Shown here piece after piece: positions 5,197 to 6,435 of a DNA stretch of 6,435 nucleotides; the stretch's first letter is position 1; each line of letters starts with the position of its first letter. Under the pieces are notes generated by a model that saw only the letters and a list, made by a program, of their open reading frames with translations, was not told where the DNA came from and searched no databases. The stretch is from Deltaproteobacteria bacterium (lineage in GTDB: Bacteria > Desulfobacterota_E > Deferrimicrobia > Deferrimicrobiales > Deferrimicrobiaceae). The stretch spans positions 1-6,435 of the forward strand of contig JAMDCN010000087.1 in the NCBI GenBank assembly GCA_023489025.1, in the 5' to 3' direction. Both the position numbers and the translations under genes were made by a program.

Positions 5197-6435
5197 ATGA
5201 AGGTCCTCGTGGCCTCCTCCGAGATCGTCCCCTTCGCGAAAACGGGGGGCCTGGCGGACGTCGCCGGATCGCTCCCCAAGGCGCTCCGCAGGATCGGCGT
5301 CGAGGCCGACTGCGTCCTGCCCCTCTACCGCTGCGTGGACCGGGACCGGTTCCCCTTCACGGGGCCGGGGCAGGCGATCGTCGTCCCCCTCGGGAACCGG
5401 GAGGAGGAGGGGAGCGTCGAGGAGGCCGACGCGGGGGGCGGCGTCCGCGCCTTCCTCGTCCGCAACGACCGATACTTCGACCGGGAGTTCCTCTACGGGA
5501 CCCGCGACGGCGACTACGTCGACAACTCCGAGCGGTTCACCTTCTTCTGCCGCGCCGTCATGGAGTGGATCGCGCGCTCCGGGCGGCGGTACGACATCAT
5601 CCACTGCAACGACTGGCAGACCGCCCTCCTCCCGGTGTACGTGAAGACGCTCTATGCCGACCGCGAGCCGTTCCTCGGGACGGGAACCGTCTTCACCGTC
5701 CACAACCTCGGATACCAGGGGCTGTTCTGGAACCACGACCTTCCGATGATGGGCCTCGGGTGGGAGCTGTTCACCCCCAGGGGGCTGGAGTTCTACGGGA
5801 AGATCAACCTGATGAAGGCGGGCCTGTTGTTCGCGGACGTCCTCTCCACCGTGTCCGACACCTACAGCCGCGAGATCCAGACCCCGGAATACGGGTACGG
5901 TCTCGAGGGGGTCCTCTACGAGCGCCGGGAGGACCTCTTCGGAATCGTGAACGGGATCGACGACGAAGAGTGGCGCCCGGCCACCGACCGGCGGATCGCG
6001 GCGAACTACTCCGCGGACGACCTGTCGGGGAAGGCGGTGTGCCGGCGTGACCTGCTCTCGGTGTTCGGGCTGCCGAAGGGGGACGAACCGGTCCTCGGCC
6101 TGATCGGGCGGCTCACGGCGCAAAAAGGGTTCGACCTCGTCGAGCGGATCGGGGAGTGGCTCGCGGAGCAGCCCCTGCGAATGGTGATCCTCGGCGCCGG
6201 GGAACGGAAGTACGAGGAGGCGATGGAGGAGCTCGGGCGGAAATACCCCGGCCGGATCGCGATCCGCGTGGCGTACGACAACGCGCTGGCGCACAGGATC
6301 GAGGCGGGGTCGGACATGTACCTGATGCCCTCCCGGTATGAACCGTGCGGGCTGAACCAGATCTACAGCCTGAAGTACGGCACCGTCCCCATCGTGCGGG
6401 AGACGGGCGGCCTGGCGGACACGGTGACCGACGCC
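5197..6435 (+). CDS. glgA: Glycogen (starch) synthase, GT5 family, 3'-truncated by the window
   Basis: Adds glucose from ADP-glucose to the non-reducing end of an alpha-1,4-glucan; cytoplasmic. The frame is open from ATG 5197 to the last base, giving 413 residues; a full GlgA has about 480, so roughly 70 C-terminal residues are missing. Seen: N-terminal MKVLVASSEIVPFAKTGGLA with the substrate-binding Lys15-Thr-Gly-Gly; HCNDWQT at 136-142; TVHNLGYQG at 167-175 (His169 aligns with E. coli His161); VNGID near 250; GRLTAQKG at 304-311, whose Arg305 and Lys310 match E. coli Arg300 and Lys305; and SRYEPCGLNQ at 379-388 with Glu382 and Cys384, followed by RETGGLADT at 401-409. These mark both GT-B halves and every key residue in view. 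The ribosome site GGAGTGAGG (5185-5193) overlaps the stop of the preceding GalT-like gene, so translation is probably coupled. ADP-glucose rather than UDP-glucose is the donor expected for bacterial GT5 enzymes. Confidence 0.95.
   Translation, partial: MKVLVASSEIVPFAKTGGLADVAGSLPKALRRIGVEADCVLPLYRCVDRDRFPFTGPGQAIVVPLGNREEEGSVEEADAGGGVRAFLVRNDRYFDREFLYGTRDGDYVDNSERFTFFCRAVMEWIARSGRRYDIIHCNDWQTALLPVYVKTLYADREPFLGTGTVFTVHNLGYQGLFWNHDLPMMGLGWELFTPRGLEFYGKINLMKAGLLFADVLSTVSDTYSREIQTPEYGYGLEGVLYERREDLFGIVNGIDDEEWRPATDRRIAANYSADDLSGKAVCRRDLLSVFGLPKGDEPVLGLIGRLTAQKGFDLVERIGEWLAEQPLRMVILGAGERKYEEAMEELGRKYPGRIAIRVAYDNALAHRIEAGSDMYLMPSRYEPCGLNQIYSLKYGTVPIVRETGGLADTVTDA

Noticed and set aside
5131..6294. 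387-codon open frame on the minus strand opposite glgA
   Set aside because: It is a composition-driven mirror of glgA, which has all its expected GT5 motifs on the plus strand; the antisense product is Pro/Arg/Glu/Val-rich without domain features.

Overview
The window is a compact, high-GC, single-strand stretch from a Gram-negative bacterium: all six genes read on the + strand. A TonB-dependent outer-membrane receptor implies an outer membrane. The short DksA-type regulator and the GalT-like/GlgA pair suggest a Geobacter-like or other 'deltaproteobacterial' (Desulfuromonadota/Desulfobacterota) lineage. That placement rests on remembered family resemblance, not on a search.

Bases 1-3717 are a vitamin B12 (or related corrinoid) uptake locus. 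It begins inside a BtuC/FecCD-type inner-membrane permease, cut by the window edge. The permease overlaps by four bases the gene of its ABC ATPase (BtuD type). A 190-base leader follows (1632-1821). It carries the core of a cobalamin riboswitch in a compact form, with a closing stem, the GGTG...AATCC hairpin, a second hairpin and a possible kissing-loop partner. It leads to a BtuB-like receptor of 631 residues with signal peptide, TonB box, plug and barrel. Together these would carry corrinoid across the outer membrane (BtuB with TonB) and the inner membrane (BtuCD); a periplasmic binding protein is not in view. The riboswitch lies between btuD and btuB rather than ahead of the whole set, so its clearest target is btuB alone.

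Bases 3718-3790 form a short spacer with a candidate sigma-70-type promoter and a pair of GC-rich inverted repeats. It leads into a 118-residue DksA/TraR zinc-finger protein (3791-4147), a probable RNA-polymerase secondary-channel regulator.

Bases 4196-6435 are a carbohydrate unit. A GalT/HIT-family hexose-1-phosphate nucleotidylyltransferase is followed after 5 bases by glgA, glycogen (starch) synthase, which runs off the right edge with about 413 residues visible. The tight spacing suggests one transcript and linked nucleotide-sugar and glycogen metabolism. The first enzyme may act on ADP-glucose rather than in the Leloir pathway; that is a hypothesis.

No tRNA, rRNA, mobile element or CRISPR array is visible. 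The points most worth a second look are the compact riboswitch with competing helices, the GalT-like/GlgA pairing, and the lower G+C of part of btuB.
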